A stretch of 64,000 bases of DNA from positions 9,483,501-9,547,500 of the forward strand of contig NC_092602.1 in assembly GCF_047663525.1 (NCBI RefSeq). Direction: 5' to 3'. The stretch's first letter is position 1. The number at the start of each line of letters is the position of its first letter. Made by a program: the position numbers and the translations under genes. Shown here piece by piece: positions 1 through 12,800 of this stretch. The DNA is from Anas platyrhynchos (lineage: Eukaryota > Chordata > Aves > Anseriformes > Anatidae). Under the pieces are notes generated by a model. It saw nothing but the letters and a program-made list of their open reading frames with translations, made no database searches and was not told where the DNA came from.

Positions 1-1620
1 AGAATAAATACCCCGGTGGCTCCTGACTTTGCTCTGCTGTTGGCAGTGAGCTGGCGTGGCCAGAGAGCTGGGGCAGGGAGCGCAGCAGCACCCGGTGCCC
101 GCACAAAGGCGGCAGTGTGGGCAGCAGCTGCGTGTGGCCCCATCGCCCCCCTGCACTGCCTGGCACCCCGGGGCCAAGCGCTGCATCTGCCTGTGGCACC
201 GGCAGCGAATGCCACCTCGCCTCCTGTCACCCCAAAACTCTGCGGGCAGGGGATGGCGAGCGGTGGCACGGTGGCGGCAGTGACACCGTGTGCTGGCCGG
301 TGTTCAGCAATGAGCGCATCCTGCGGCCACCGAGCCACCAGCAGAGCTCGGGCACAGCCCGGAGCATCCCGCAGACCCCTCGGCAGGCACCGAGCCCAGT
401 GACCGAGCGTTTCCATGAGCTCAGCCCCAGCCCGGAGCCACATCACCGTCCCCTCGGCCAGGGCTGGACCATGCGCTAAGGGGCCACAGCTCCTTCCCCA
501 GCCCCGAGAGCAGCTCCCTGGGGCCTTGCTGGGAGTGGGAGCTCCGTTCTTTGGTCACCTCCCCCAGCTAAAGGGGATTTGACCCCACACAGCCCTAGGA
601 ATGGAGCCCAGTTTGGGGCTGGGATTTTGTTTCCAGCCCTGAGGAGGCCAGAAGGCCGCAGAGCGCTGCCACAGGGATGGGGGCACGCGGGCACCGGGGG
701 GGCTGCAGGGCTCAGGGGATGGCAGGGGAAATCCGTGCTGCAGCAGCAGGCTCGCATCCCTAAAGGCACACAACAGCTTAAAGGGACTTATTTTTCCACC
801 AAGGCCTCTCGGGCACGGCCCTGCCGCCAGGCGGCCCCGTGAGGGCGGTGAGGGGCCTGCAGGGACAGGGACAGGGCCCGGGCCCTGCGGCTCGCTCCTG
901 CCCCCTGCTGCCCACACGAAGCCCCCTGCCAAAGCCCCGCCGCTGCCCCAAGGCTGCTCCGGGCCCCCCGAGGCTCCCCCTGCACAGGATGAAGGCCGGA
1001 GCTCGCCCAGCAGCAGGGCCAGGCCCGGGGCACGGCCCCAACCTTCCCTTTGGAAGCTTCAGGACAAAGGGGCGCTTTAGAATAGCTCGAGGTTGGGACA
1101 GGGGAGCTCCCATCTGGCTTTTCTGTCAGTGACACACAACTTGTGACAAGAGATCAGTGCTGACAAGGGGCTCTGGCTGCCCTGGGTATGTAGCTGTGAT
1201 CCCTGCTGGTTAAACACCAGTCCCCAGGCAGGATCAGGCACCGAATGCTGCCCGAGGGCCCGGCTGCTCCATGCAGGCCATGGCGAGCTGCAGGGCTCAG
1301 CTCCCTCCTGTCCCACCCACCGCTGCCTTGTGCCGCTCCTGCCTCGCTTCTGCTCCTTCCACAGGCTCCCAGCAGCTCCATGAGGGCAGCAGGAAGGGGC
1401 TGCACCTCACCTTAGAGGTTATCAACACCAGACTTTCTTCAAGTTACATTATTACAGGTAAACATCGCTGGTATTTGTACACAGACATGTCTACAGCCAC
1501 CTTGTTTGAAACCAAACAAGTCTACTGATCTTCTGGCAAGGTCACGGTCTGGAAGTGCACCTAAGGCTTCCTTCACGCTGCTGAAGAACCACACCAGGGC
1601 AAGAAATCAGGAGACAGCGA
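1..1620. other. GC-rich flank downstream of DGCR2, no gene recognised
   Basis: This stretch is GC- and CpG-rich up to about 1.4 kb, with open frames on both strands of up to about 128 codons. The frames are low-complexity (Ala/Pro/Gly/Arg) and none resembles a known protein or has a convincing exon structure. The composition could belong to a neighbouring gene's CpG-rich region or simply to GC-rich intergenic DNA. Confidence 0.5.
1501..1520. other. perfect 8-bp inverted repeat with 4-nt loop
   Basis: CTTGTTTG (1501-1508) is followed by a 4-base loop and its exact reverse complement CAAACAAG (1513-1520). It lies about 130 bp beyond the proposed DGCR2 poly(A) signal, so it would form a hairpin in the read-through transcript. 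No function is implied by this alone. Confidence 0.6.
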
Positions 1621-1648
1621 AACGGACCGTTTGTCTTACAGAACACAA

Positions 1649-1654
1649 TTTATT
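1649..1654 (-). promoter_or_regulatory. DGCR2: candidate distal poly(A) signal AATAAA for DGCR2
   Basis: TTTATT on the plus strand reads AATAAA on the minus strand, in gene sense. It is the last canonical hexamer before the sequence turns GC-rich, and a U/G-containing stretch follows it on the minus strand. Cleavage would fall roughly at 1,620-1,638. Inferred from sequence only; transcript ends are not visible. Confidence 0.45.
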
Positions 1655-3526
1655 TGGCATTTGGATGAAATGTTTCTCACAGCATCTTGAGAAAAAGAAA
1701 GATTAGTGCCAACCCCAAAGAAAGAAGTTAAAACAAAAAAACAGTGTCACAGGGACTGAATTATCATAGTATCAAATTTAAATTCTACATGGTATTTCAC
1801 AGAATATCAAAATCTTTTATACACTGCCACAGTTAAATCCAGTCACAAACCAACTACACAGGAGAAGCCTGCAAATGCAGCGTTGGCTAAAATTATTTTC
1901 CAAGAGAAGGTAAAAAGCAGTGTCTCATTCTCTCTCTCAGCCTCCCAGGCATACACAAGTCTGACATTCAGATTACAGTGCAGCATGGCCATGCACGCAG
2001 GCTGCAAGTGCAGCATCTCTGCTGGCATCAACTCCAACCCACTCAACGTTCAAGGTGCACAATACTGGAAAATTAAAGCTATGTCGTACCGTAGCAGGCA
2101 GCTAATGCAGAATATTGTTAGGGGAAGCAGATCCTCACCGCTGAATGCATCTATTCCAAAGAAACACAGATTTCGTTTGGAACTGGGTAACGGTGGAAGC
2201 AGAATGTATGAACTTTGATTGATTTGCCTCCTCTACACTGATTTGTTCTAATTTTAGGGTCCAGTTCCCAACTTGCAAGGGATATTTAAAAGAAATTTCT
2301 GTATATTTCATGTTCTTTAGCTAAGTAGAGAGGAAAAAATACATTTCAGCAACTGAAAAAAAAAAAAGAGATGTTATGGATCATATGAGAAAACATGAGA
2401 ACTTCAGGGCTTTATCGCTGAAAAAAATGACTTCTGAAAGATAAAAACAGTTTTTAAAACAGCTTCAAATTCAATTAACAGATGGGAAAAGAACAGTAAG
2501 TTACTGGTCACAAAAACAATTTCTTCCCAGGTGAAACTTCAGAGATGCATGAATTGGGCAGCCCTGTGCCACCGGCTCAGGCAGAGCCCAGTGACTTCCA
2601 GGAATGCTGCCTGTGCACAGACCGTAAGATTAAGCCTTCAGGAAAAAAATTCACCTGCTTCTTTTTTCTTCTCGACCAGCGCCCTGTCACAAATGGATAA
2701 AGGAATCGTCTGAGACTCAGGACTAGACACAACCGAACATTACGCAGACAAGTTCTTTGTACATCTGAATGACAATTTTGATCTTCTAGCACAGAACTAA
2801 ACCCACTGTCTTTCTAACATTACAATATTCTACAACTCACCTATTAAAAAAAGAGAGGCTGCTGTGAGACTGCGTACATGTATCACTGGTAACACCGATA
2901 CAAGTGAATATCTATGACTGCCCGTGAAGGAACAGCAGAGACCTCAATATGGCACCACAGTACGTAGTAAGGAAGGGGAAACTGAGGAACGGTTTTGTTA
3001 GAGGCCACAATGGGATGCGTGAGCCCTGCACAGGACAGAGTACTGACACCTGACAAGATAGATTGTGGTCAGGAACATTCAAAGAGAAATGCCCTCTTTG
3101 CTCATTTGTGCTGCAAGGAACGATAAGGTAATGGAACCTCCCCTGCTGTATCTGCAGGAAGATTGGGGATGCACCAGTAGATAAGAAAAACATCCAGAGA
3201 AGTGAATGGTGATGGGGAGAAAAAAAAATAAAAATCAATGCACAAAATAACTCTAAAAGATCTCATCAATCTAATGGCAATCAAAACAGTAAGGTCTTCC
3301 TCAGGCAAGCATCAAGCTTCAAACCCCTTTAATTGGCGCTCAGAACAAAGTTACGTACCAGTCACCTTGCCAAGGGCAAGGAAGTTTTGCTGAGGAGTCA
3401 ACTGCTGTCAGGAAAACTAACCCTTCCCCAGTTGGTCCAGAAGTCTTAGCAGTTGTGACGTTCTCTGCTCCAAGAGAGAATACTCAATGTGAAAAAGCTA
3501 CGTTAAAATGGGAAATAAATGACATT

Positions 3527-3532
3527 TTTATT
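3527..3532 (-). promoter_or_regulatory. DGCR2: possible proximal poly(A) signal AATAAA
   Basis: Canonical hexamer on the DGCR2 sense strand inside the proposed 3' UTR. It could yield a UTR of about 3 kb. Whether it is used is unknown. Confidence 0.3.
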
Positions 3533-4221
3533 GCCAAATTAGAAGCTCACTGAGAGGTAAACAAGAGCTGTACTTAGTGAGCTGCTCCATTCAAGGCAAG
3601 ATCTCCCTCGTTTACAGTTAAGATGAAGAAAGATAGGGAAAAAGAGAGAAAGTTGCAGCCTCTGTGCCAACATAGAAGCGGGAAAGGCTCAGAAGCTATA
3701 GGAAACATATTACACTGAGGCTTCTACAAAGAAGCCCGCATTTGGAACAACTATAGCCGGGAGCTATCATGAAGTTACGAATCGTAACAGAGCTTATTTT
3801 CAATAAATTCACCACAGAACCAAAAGTAAAATAAAAAAAATATATATTGAACAGATTCCTGCAGTGTTATGAGATGTGTGAGGTAAGGTATCTGTTCACC
3901 TCAACCACAAAACACAGCTTCAGAGACTAAACCAAGCCAAAAGGCTTTTTGTTATTGCGCTAGGATACTACAGAGAATGAATGTTCCATCTGGCTTCAAA
4001 AGGAATTAGAAATTTTCTAATTTGCACTGCTAACAAAATATTTTCAGGAACAGATTGTAGTAGCATAGACTTTGCATCCTACTTAAGTGTACACTATCAC
4101 ATCCTGTCCTACAACAGAGTGTAGCCAGCTTCAGAGAAGTATTAACCCTAAGAGCCTAGTTTATATCCCAGTGCTTAGCTTCACCTAGCTGGACGCAGCA
4201 CAAAGGGTACCGTCTACAGTG

Positions 4222-4277
4222 TATATATATTTTTATATATATATCGCCACCCAGAGACACACGCACGCACGCACACG
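4222..4277. repeat. (TA)n tract followed by (ACGC)n/(AC)n
   Basis: An alternating TA/T tract (4222-4244) is followed, after a short spacer, by a CACGCACGC-type run (4258-4277). Both lie in the proposed DGCR2 3' UTR and are simple-sequence DNA. Confidence 0.8.
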
Positions 4278-4361
4278 CATTCGTACCTATAAAACTAAAG
4301 AAAAATCAGTACATACAATGTATAAAACGTATGAATGTGCTCAAAAATGCACAAAACCCGC

Positions 4362-4367
4362 TTTATT
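4362..4367 (-). promoter_or_regulatory. DGCR2: possible proximal poly(A) signal AATAAA
   Basis: Canonical hexamer on the DGCR2 sense strand, about 2.2 kb past the stop codon. It is a candidate for a short 3' UTR isoform. Sequence motif only. Confidence 0.3.
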
Positions 4368-6224
4368 TTCATACTTCAGAAATGCTCAATTTGTATGCAT
4401 GGTTCTCACTACTGCTATCCATCCACTTCGTTAGACCAGGACTTGATCTCAGAGGAGGAGATGGCAACAGATCCCCCAGGGTGGAGAATTGCTCCTCTCG
4501 TTTCGTGCTGCTCACGTTAGAGCCAGTCAAACCAGAGAACAGGACGCGCCGTGGTGGTACGACTCCAGGCGAGAGGCTTCCTAACAGTGCTTCCTCCTAC
4601 TCGCGCGGCAGCAGCGCACACGAGAACTGTGATTCACTCTCCAATGGATTCAAGATCGTTAGCAAGTGTCTGAACGTCAAGACTCCAGATATGATCTCAA
4701 TAATGAAACTCACAGTTTTCTGTGCAAAAGGAGTTGAATTGTCAAGACCAATCCTCAAATACAGTATAAGCCTATAGGCAAGACACAGAATAGAAAGTAG
4801 CAGCATATTCAGTAGGGAAAAGTCAGCTGCACTGGGAAACCACAATAGTGGGTTAGGATTTGTCATACAAGTATGATTTCTCATCATTACTAGAAAAATA
4901 ATTCACATATACACCCCCATGCAGTGTTTTCTTCCTGTCCCTCTAGGCTTGTACCCTTCATAAGGTAATAGGAGAACACTCACAAGGGGCATTCTTTACA
5001 TATTCCTTATAATTTATCTCATCTGCTGACTGCTACAATAAGTCAAGGAGAAGCAGAGGCAAGAGGAGGTTGGAGGGTAGGGGCAAATTATTTGTTCACT
5101 AAAATCCCACTTAAATTTAAAACCACCTGTAAAGATTGTTTTGCACTCATTATCAAAACCAACAGTGCTTGACCTTGGGATTAGTGAGGGAGTGAATTAA
5201 TCTCTTTTTGCAATGTTTAAATTAGCTTAAAGAATTCAATCTGAGGGAAAAATTGAAGATCACATATCAGAGTGAAGCAGACTGCTTTACTGATTTAAGT
5301 ACACTAACCTCATTATAACCCCTTGTGGAACCTGGATAAATGTTTTGGGGTGTGGGTGGGGAGAATTCCGAGAATAGGGTTGGCATTTATAGGATTAAGA
5401 TAAGAAACAAGTGTCCAATTAAACATTATGTACAGTGTGTTGATCAGTGTTTTTAAATGTTATTTGTAGAAACTGTAAAGAAGTGAAATGGAAGGGAGGG
5501 AACACACTTACATGCTAAATATAGCATGCAATAAGAAAAGCAAGAACAATGGTCTTTTATCCAGGCCAGTTTTGTGCAACTGTTCATTGTAAAGGAGTTA
5601 GACTACAAAGAAAAAACACTTCAACCTTCCTTATGGGATTACAACAAACAGGGGCTTTGTATAGTGAAGTTAGACTGTGTCAAAGTTAACTGCTCCCCGC
5701 CTCTTCCCTTAAGTACTACCTGACACACACGAGGATTCTACTGAAGGGATGCCAGCACTGCGCAGACCCCATTTTCTTTATAGCACAGAAGTTTATCTTA
5801 CAGCATTAAATTTTGCAGCTACCAACAACAAATAACTGTAATTGCAAATCCTGGTTTTCTTGGTACCCACTTCCATCAACAGACAAAGTTGCACATTGCG
5901 TAGATCATTTATGCTCCAGTCCCTAGGGTGTTTTGAAACAGCAAGGCAGATCAAAACACAAATGTTTCATCCTGTGTAACTCTTACGTGGTAGCATGTTT
6001 TAGCTCCTCAGTGTTTCTGCTCTGTGTAACGGATGCCTAGCCCCTTCCCCTGCAGTTCAGTCTTCTCTGTCTTTTCCAAGTGTAGCACTGAAGCAAGAGA
6101 GAAAGCAACTGATTGAACAATGACTGCCCCTACCCTCCTTTTCCATTGTCTGTTCCCTGGGTCCAGTGGTATCCAGCCAAATCCAAGCAGCTTTTTCTGA
6201 TGTGGATTTTGTTTCCTCTCAGTT

Positions 6225-6273
6225 AAAAAACAAACAAACAAAACAAAACAAAAAAGCAAAAACAAAAAGAAAC
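6225..6273. repeat. A-rich (CAAA)n simple sequence in 3' UTR
   Basis: Repeated CAAA/CAAAA units on the plus strand, which read as U-rich in the DGCR2 transcript, about 300 nt after the stop codon. Confidence 0.8.
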
Positions 6274-6564
6274 ACTACCCATACTTTTCCTCTCCTTGAA
6301 GTCAAAGGAATTCTCTGCATTCTTTTCCATAGCCAATGGAAAAAAAAAAAAAAGAGCAGTTATACAGTCCATATTTACAGGACAAACTGATTAGTGAACG
6401 AGTAACGACAGCCAAAAACAAGAGGCACGATCCTAATCTAGAACATAAAAGCAGTGTTCAAAACAAAGTGGAGATTCCTTCTGAAGTTCAAACCATGGAT
6501 TAGTGTTTGTCTGTGCAAACAGTTGCTAAAACTATTTCTGACCGGCAGTCGGCTTTTTATTCCT

Positions 6565-6806
6565 TTATACAATGGTATTGAGAGAACAGTGGCTGTGACG
6601 GCTGCCCGTAAGAGTTTCTGCCGGTGTGTTTTCATTTAGCGGTGTGTCGGGAGGGACAAGAAAGGTGCTGCTGTCAGCAGAGTCTTCCAGCTCCACTGGA
6701 GAAGGACCAACTGAGGGAGGAAGCGATCCCTCTGTAAGCTGTGGGGATACATCACAGTTTCCTAGAGATGGAGGACTGCTCTGCACAGTCTGAGAAAGAA
6801 CTCCAT
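6565..6806 (-). CDS. DGCR2: DGCR2 coding exon 10, C-terminal tail and stop
   Basis: Encodes residues 463-542. It is Ser/Pro-rich, with the acidic LEDSADSS segment and VPPD motif typical of the family, and terminates NTIV. The acceptor is TTTTCCAG just above 6806; the stop TAA is at 6565-6567. This last exon is the least conserved part relative to mammals. Confidence 0.93.
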
Positions 6807-9800
6807 CTGGAAAAGATGAAGAAAGGCAGGATCAGGAGGTGAAGTATGTCATTTCACATTCTCAAATAGATTTACTATCTGTGGTTTCTGGAAGCTCTGA
6901 GCTTTTCCCGTCTTTGTATTAATGCACATGACACGGCAAAGGAGGAAAATTATGTAGCAAAAATATAACATTGATATATATAAATAAGACTGATTAGTGC
7001 AAGCATCTTACTTATCTTGTGAGATATGCTGCTATGAAATCCGAAATTGGAATCAGTTCTACAGTATGCTAATATCGCAGCTGCAAAACTGAAGAGCGCT
7101 GGGTGAATCATTAAAAAGTGGTATTTTTGGTCAAATTTTTTGGCTGTGGGTGGGGGGAGTGGGGAGTGGAGAAGAGGCTGGATATGTTTTGTTTAAAATC
7201 TCTTGTACTTGGCATTTATTCTACTCTTTAATACCAATTTCTGCAGACCTAGCTCCAAAAGACCAGAAAAGGTACCAGCATGATGGAAACTATGTACCCC
7301 ACCCAAGGTAAGACTTTAAAATCAGTAAAGACTAAGAGTTAAGCTGCTCGCAGCATGGACTCCACTTTAATTTCAGTGACTTTTCCAGAAGACAAACAAA
7401 ACCACACCACAACACCCAAGCTGAATGATACTTCTAACAAAAATCTTTTCCATATGGAAATAGATTTGTATTTTCTCACCACAATCACTAAAATACACGA
7501 CTATAGTTTTTTGTTTGTTTGTTTTAAATAAAAAATAAAAACAAGGAAAAAAGAAGCTACTTCCTGCATACCTGGAGTGGAACAAAGGATGCTGTCAGGA
7601 TTGACAGAAGCCTCATAAGGAGGAGGTGGGTCATCTGGATGTTGAATGTCTGGATACTTGTAAGCAGTATAGGGTGGAGGTGGATCATGGAAATGAAACG
7701 CTCCCCCTTCCCCGTCATCTGAAAGATGCAGTGGAGTAAGGCCAGTTCCAAAACCATCAGGACCATAATCAAAACCAGGCATCCTGCGGCCCAAGTTAAA
7801 GTGGTGCACTATGTCGAGATAAGAGAAAGAAAGGAGGAGTTTATACCACATTTTCTTTTTCAGGTTAAGGCAGATCTCAACACCTTCTTCCACTTTTCAC
7901 AGCCAAGGAACTCACGTCTCCTGAACACCTAGAAAAGCCTAAATAACCTATACAGGTCAACTCGCTGCAGTTACACAACAAAACCCAAGGCCACCTGCTT
8001 CTAGCCTCTTTGTCCTGCACCACAGCTAAATTTGTATCTAAGCTCTTCAAACCAAAGACATCATTCACACACAAGATATTTCAGATTTGGACCACATACA
8101 AACAAGTATTCTTCCATTATTGGCTAAGAAGTTTGAAGAACATTCAGGTTTGAAGAAACTACACACAAAGAGGCAGAAATGAGCAAGACCATGATACTTC
8201 TCACTTCCACACATCAACAATAAGCATTAAGTGCAAGAGAAGTACGCACTTACTATTTTAAATGAGTGCTTCACAGAAAAAAACTTGTAGAAATCGTGAC
8301 CCATTCAGGCAGCCAGTACATAGCTACATTTGGGTACAGTACTGACTAGAATTTATTACCAGACTTCCACTGATGTTCTCCACATAGATTTGTATCTCTT
8401 CTCTTTTCATCCTGGAGCCCATTTACACTACACACATTTACAGATCAAGACTCACTACAAATACAGGCTACTTACAATTTGCTCCGATCAAAGACTCTAT
8501 GCGCTCTCTCCGTCTCTGGCGTAGCCGGTGGACCATGAAGAGCAGCAAAGAGAGGATGAGGAAGGATGAAATGCAGCTAACTATCAGACGCATTCCACCA
8601 GCCATTGAGTCAAACAAGCTGTTCCCATCTGTTACATAAAATATAGGAAAGAAGCCCGTTACTTATGTTCAAGACTCATTTTTCCTCGATGTTCTTTTGT
8701 CAGTAATGGAGAAAAATGCAGAGTCGAGATTCATTAGCCTGGTTTAATGGTTCTCCAGACTTCAGAAGTGTAGAAAAAATGAATCATTAGATGATTTATC
8801 TATTTACTGCAAGGAGACTTAAATGCTTCTAAATATGTTACTCAGCAAAAGGCACAAAATATTGAAGGCTTCAGGTCTCTGAAAAAGAGAAAAACAAAGG
8901 TTAAGAGTATTTTGTGCATCAACTTGTCTCCCTGGCATGGCTGATGGTCTTGTAGTAAAAGAGAACAGCAAGCCTGGAAGCTATGGGAAAGGTCTGAGAA
9001 CTGGCATATCTACACAGTATTTCTACGTGACTTTGGGGCATCTTAACTTGTCTATTCCAAACAATAAAATTGCTAAACGTTTTCATTATCACCAAGATGC
9101 AGTCATCCAAATTCCATGTGTCATAGGTACCATGGTTATCAACGTTAAATGATAGGAAATAAAAATACCTTAATAAGCTGAATCAACATGATAACCATCT
9201 CTCAAAAAATTAAGAGAGATTAAGATAAGAGATGAAGATAAACAGGAATTACGTATTTTCCTAAACTCACTGAAAGCAAGTGGTGCGACACGGAACAGAC
9301 CCAGGAGCTTAGGGCTTCTAGAGCTCTATGTCAGAGCTAACCAGATCCACATTGGAAGGCTGCTGAGAGCAAATTATCACTGTTCTGTCAGTGCCAGGCA
9401 CAAGAGGTATTTTTCACAATTCAACTAATCGGGCTTAAAGTAGCCTGCAAACAGACAGACACTCCACAGAAAAACAGACAGAAGTGACTGTGCTGTTCTC
9501 TTTGCCCGAATTTCCTGTTAAAGAGCTCTGATCAAGAAAGGAACTGAGGTTAGATGTGGCTAAGCAGAAGAAGCAGCTGCACAACCTGGTTGTGACGGTT
9601 ACACAACGCTAGAGAACACAAGCAGCACCAAGTATGAACCCCGTGCCCAGCCAGTACAGCACCACACCAACACACTTGGCAGAGCAGCCAGCCCCTGGCC
9701 CCTCTCCTTCCTTTCCTGCACCCACCACAGCTGCAAGAGCTCTCAGTACCTTCCCTTCCACTGAGCAGCAAAATCTGCACCAACGATTCCTTACAGAACA

Positions 9801-12800
9801 CAAGAAGCCTCACAAAAACTGTAAATACCAATTTGCTACAAATGCTAGGAATAGAAAAAGCCACCTTATTTAGGCATTGCTAGAAGTACACGGCTAACAC
9901 GGCTGATTTATTACCTAACCCATTCCCGAGTAATTCATTTAATAGTGCACTATGCATAGAACTCCAACGTAACACCCTCTCAAATCTGGCTGTGCAGTAC
10001 AAAAGCCTCTGTGCTGTCAAATCTTTTAGCAGCTCTCCCTGTCAGAGCTCGAACTGATGCAGTCACACAGCAGCAGTACCCAACCAACACCCCCTCCAAC
10101 AGCACGGACCTGCCGGCGTTCCTCCTCCATGTTATGGCAACGCTGACTTTGTGGCCACTAGAAATTAGTTCTAAGAGTTGCCTTAAATAAAAGGACTTCA
10201 GTAAAACACAGACACAGTGAAGCATGATGTAAACTTGTAGTCGGAATGCCTGGCACTGCCTCTTCCACATATTCTCTTCAGACCAGCTAAAAGTGCAAAT
10301 TTTGGGCCTGCTGGGGAGGCTGGGCCGCTTTCGTACTGCTCCCAGCCTCTGACAGCTCCTACCACTCAACCTGCTCAGCTGGATAAACTATTGTAAAGCC
10401 CTAGATTAAAGTAAAAAGAAAAAAAAGAGACAGAGACCCAGCTTGTACAGAACAAGATGAGCCATCACAGATTTTCAACCTACATAAACAGGAATGGATT
10501 ATTTCAGAAAGGCAGTTTTACACTCAGGGCAGCAGTAACATCCTGTAACTGTCCCAATTTAGTCACTAGAGAAGCTTCTCTATCACCAGCCCTTTCAAAT
10601 ATTTTATTTCTTTCAACTCCATTTCACAAGTGAGAGTTCCAGATCTGTACAAACAAGAACCCCACGAAACAACAGGAGTCCCACATCCTTGAAGAGGCAA
10701 TTGACAAATGACTTCAGTTTCAGCATTAGTACACAAAAGATTTTCATGTGCTATTTATCTTCAACTAAATGAGAAGCATCTTTCAAGATAGTACAGCTGG
10801 GATTGCTCAGCTTACTCCTACCACTGAAAAATTCCCCTACTACCAAGTCCTTGAGTAATATTCTTTATCCACTTGTAATCGTTGCTCACCCACTCACACA
10901 ACACGAGCTGATTACCTGCCAACCCAACAGCGGGATTTATTTCCCCCCAGTCTCTCCTTGGGTGATGAATTCACTTACCCTTGATTAGTAAAACAGTTTT
11001 CTTTCCTTTGCAACAAAGCTTAGAGGAGATATATGTAAGAATTGGACAAAGATAAATACATGCTGATTAAAGAAAGTAATTCATTAATTTTGTCAGCTGG
11101 AATTGTCATTTATCAACACCCAGAACAAAAACTGAAGTGTGTCATCTCAAAATGTCAGTGTTCATCGTTAGCTGAAGTAACTTTATTATGAAGTCAGGCA
11201 ACTGCTTGATGATTCTGCTCTCAAAAACCAAGTTACTAAAAAACCAGAACACTTCAGACAAGAGTGTAATGAAACAGTCTTATATAGCATCAGTACAGGA
11301 AGAAGAGCTTAGGGATCAGAAAGGATGTGATAAAATACAGTCTTCAAATCAGTATTCATGAAATAGTTAAGACCCACAGTATAAGCAAGGATTAAAGAAC
11401 ATTGAGTGAGGTTATCCCAGGTCGTCTTATCCTGTCTGTTGGATGATGCCTTGCTGACACTGTTCCTGAAGATTAAAAAAAAAAAAAAAAAAAAGACAGC
11501 GAAAACAGTCTTAACTCTGCTGATAAGAGTAGGAGGAAGACTTCTGCTTTTTCACCCCTGACTCTCCCCAATCAACCTGCAACACCAGTTCCAAACATCT
11601 GTTAAGCTTAGCTGTCAGAATGGATGTAAGTGACAGCAAGGAGGGATCGGGGCCTTTAATCATTAACTCATGCAGATAAGACACAAAAAAGAACGATCAC
11701 AAGTTTGGATGTCAATAAGCACCCCTTTTTTTAATAGGCTGAAATGGAAGCCTCTGATGGGAAGACTTGACCTGTGTTTTCCATATTGGAAGGATCTGAA
11801 CAATAGTTTCTTGGTGCACTCAGATAAGATCAGTTTTTTTTAAAATATCAGGAAATCACAGAATGGTTGATGTTGGAAGGGACCTCTTGAGACCACCCAG
11901 TCCAAACCTTGCTCAAGCAGCATCAGTTTGAGCAGGCTGTTCAGGACTGTGTCCAGTCAGACTTCAAATATCCCCCCAGATGAAGACTCTACAACCTATC
12001 TGTTCCAGTATTTGACCACCCTCATGGCAAATGCTAAATAAATTTATTTTTGCAAGTCTCTTTACACAAGAAATAACATCCCCAAAAGGCCACTGACCAA
12101 ACACTATACAGAAGACCCCTAAGACTTCACTGATCCAAAACAAGAGGCTGCACTAAGATGCCAAATTCAATATCAAGGTTGCATGCCCTGATGATTAAAA
12201 TTCCATATAATTTGAAGACAGTGCTTTCTATCTGATCCCTGCATGCAAACTTCCACACATAAACGCTCATGTCCAGAAAAAGATACTTAATTAGTGCTCA
12301 AGAGAAATGTCTTTTCCTTTCTATGACAGCTAAACATCACAAAGAAACCACGCAAGATGCTCTATTAGAAATCAACGATGCTGTCAGCCTCCACAGAGGA
12401 GACAAGTTACTGCTCTTCACTAAGTAGCACCAAGGATGACTAATTATTTCCAGCAACAGACTGAAGTTTTTCATTTCCTGTGATGTGGGATTTTTCCCCA
12501 GATGGGGTTAGTACCCAGCAGTGTCAAGGCACTGAAAGGATGCACCACTTCAAACAAAGTTATACCCCAAAACAACCGAGCTTTGCAGTAATTTTGCTGC
12601 ATAAAACCACAATAGTCAAGTCTTACCTGGGTCTAAACAAGTAAATTTGCAGCACTCCTTCGGATCTTTGCGGTACTGCTGACATCCCTGTGGCCGTTCA
12701 CACAGAGCAGCCACACACATCTCAGGTTCACCGTTATGACACGTGCAGCTCAGACAGGGATCATCCCCTTTTGGAGTGAAATAGTAGCCTTCATCAACAA

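Larger units (their letters stand above)
1630..6564 (-). other. DGCR2: probable DGCR2 3' untranslated region
   Basis: The block between the DGCR2 stop codon and the distal AATAAA has no conserved coding segment and no recognisable exon. It holds AT-rich and CA-rich simple sequence. Long 3' UTRs are known for vertebrate DGCR2, so a UTR of up to 4.9 kb is plausible. Internal AATAAA hexamers on the same strand (3527-3532, 4362-4367) would give shorter forms. The true end cannot be fixed without transcript data. Confidence 0.5.
8629..12626 (-). other. DGCR2: DGCR2 intron 7
   Basis: About 4.0 kb. Contains a poly(A) run at 11475-11494 and a truncated CR1 element at about 11855-12045. A GATA-rich patch lies near 9180-9245. 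No coding segment recognised. Confidence 0.9.

Noticed and set aside
4331-4777. 148-codon plus-strand frame in the DGCR2 3' UTR
   Set aside because: Antisense to the UTR, starts within simple repeats and shows no protein-like features.
6556-6561. AATAAA four bases after the DGCR2 stop codon
   Set aside because: Too close to the stop for a normal 3' end; probably an incidental hexamer.
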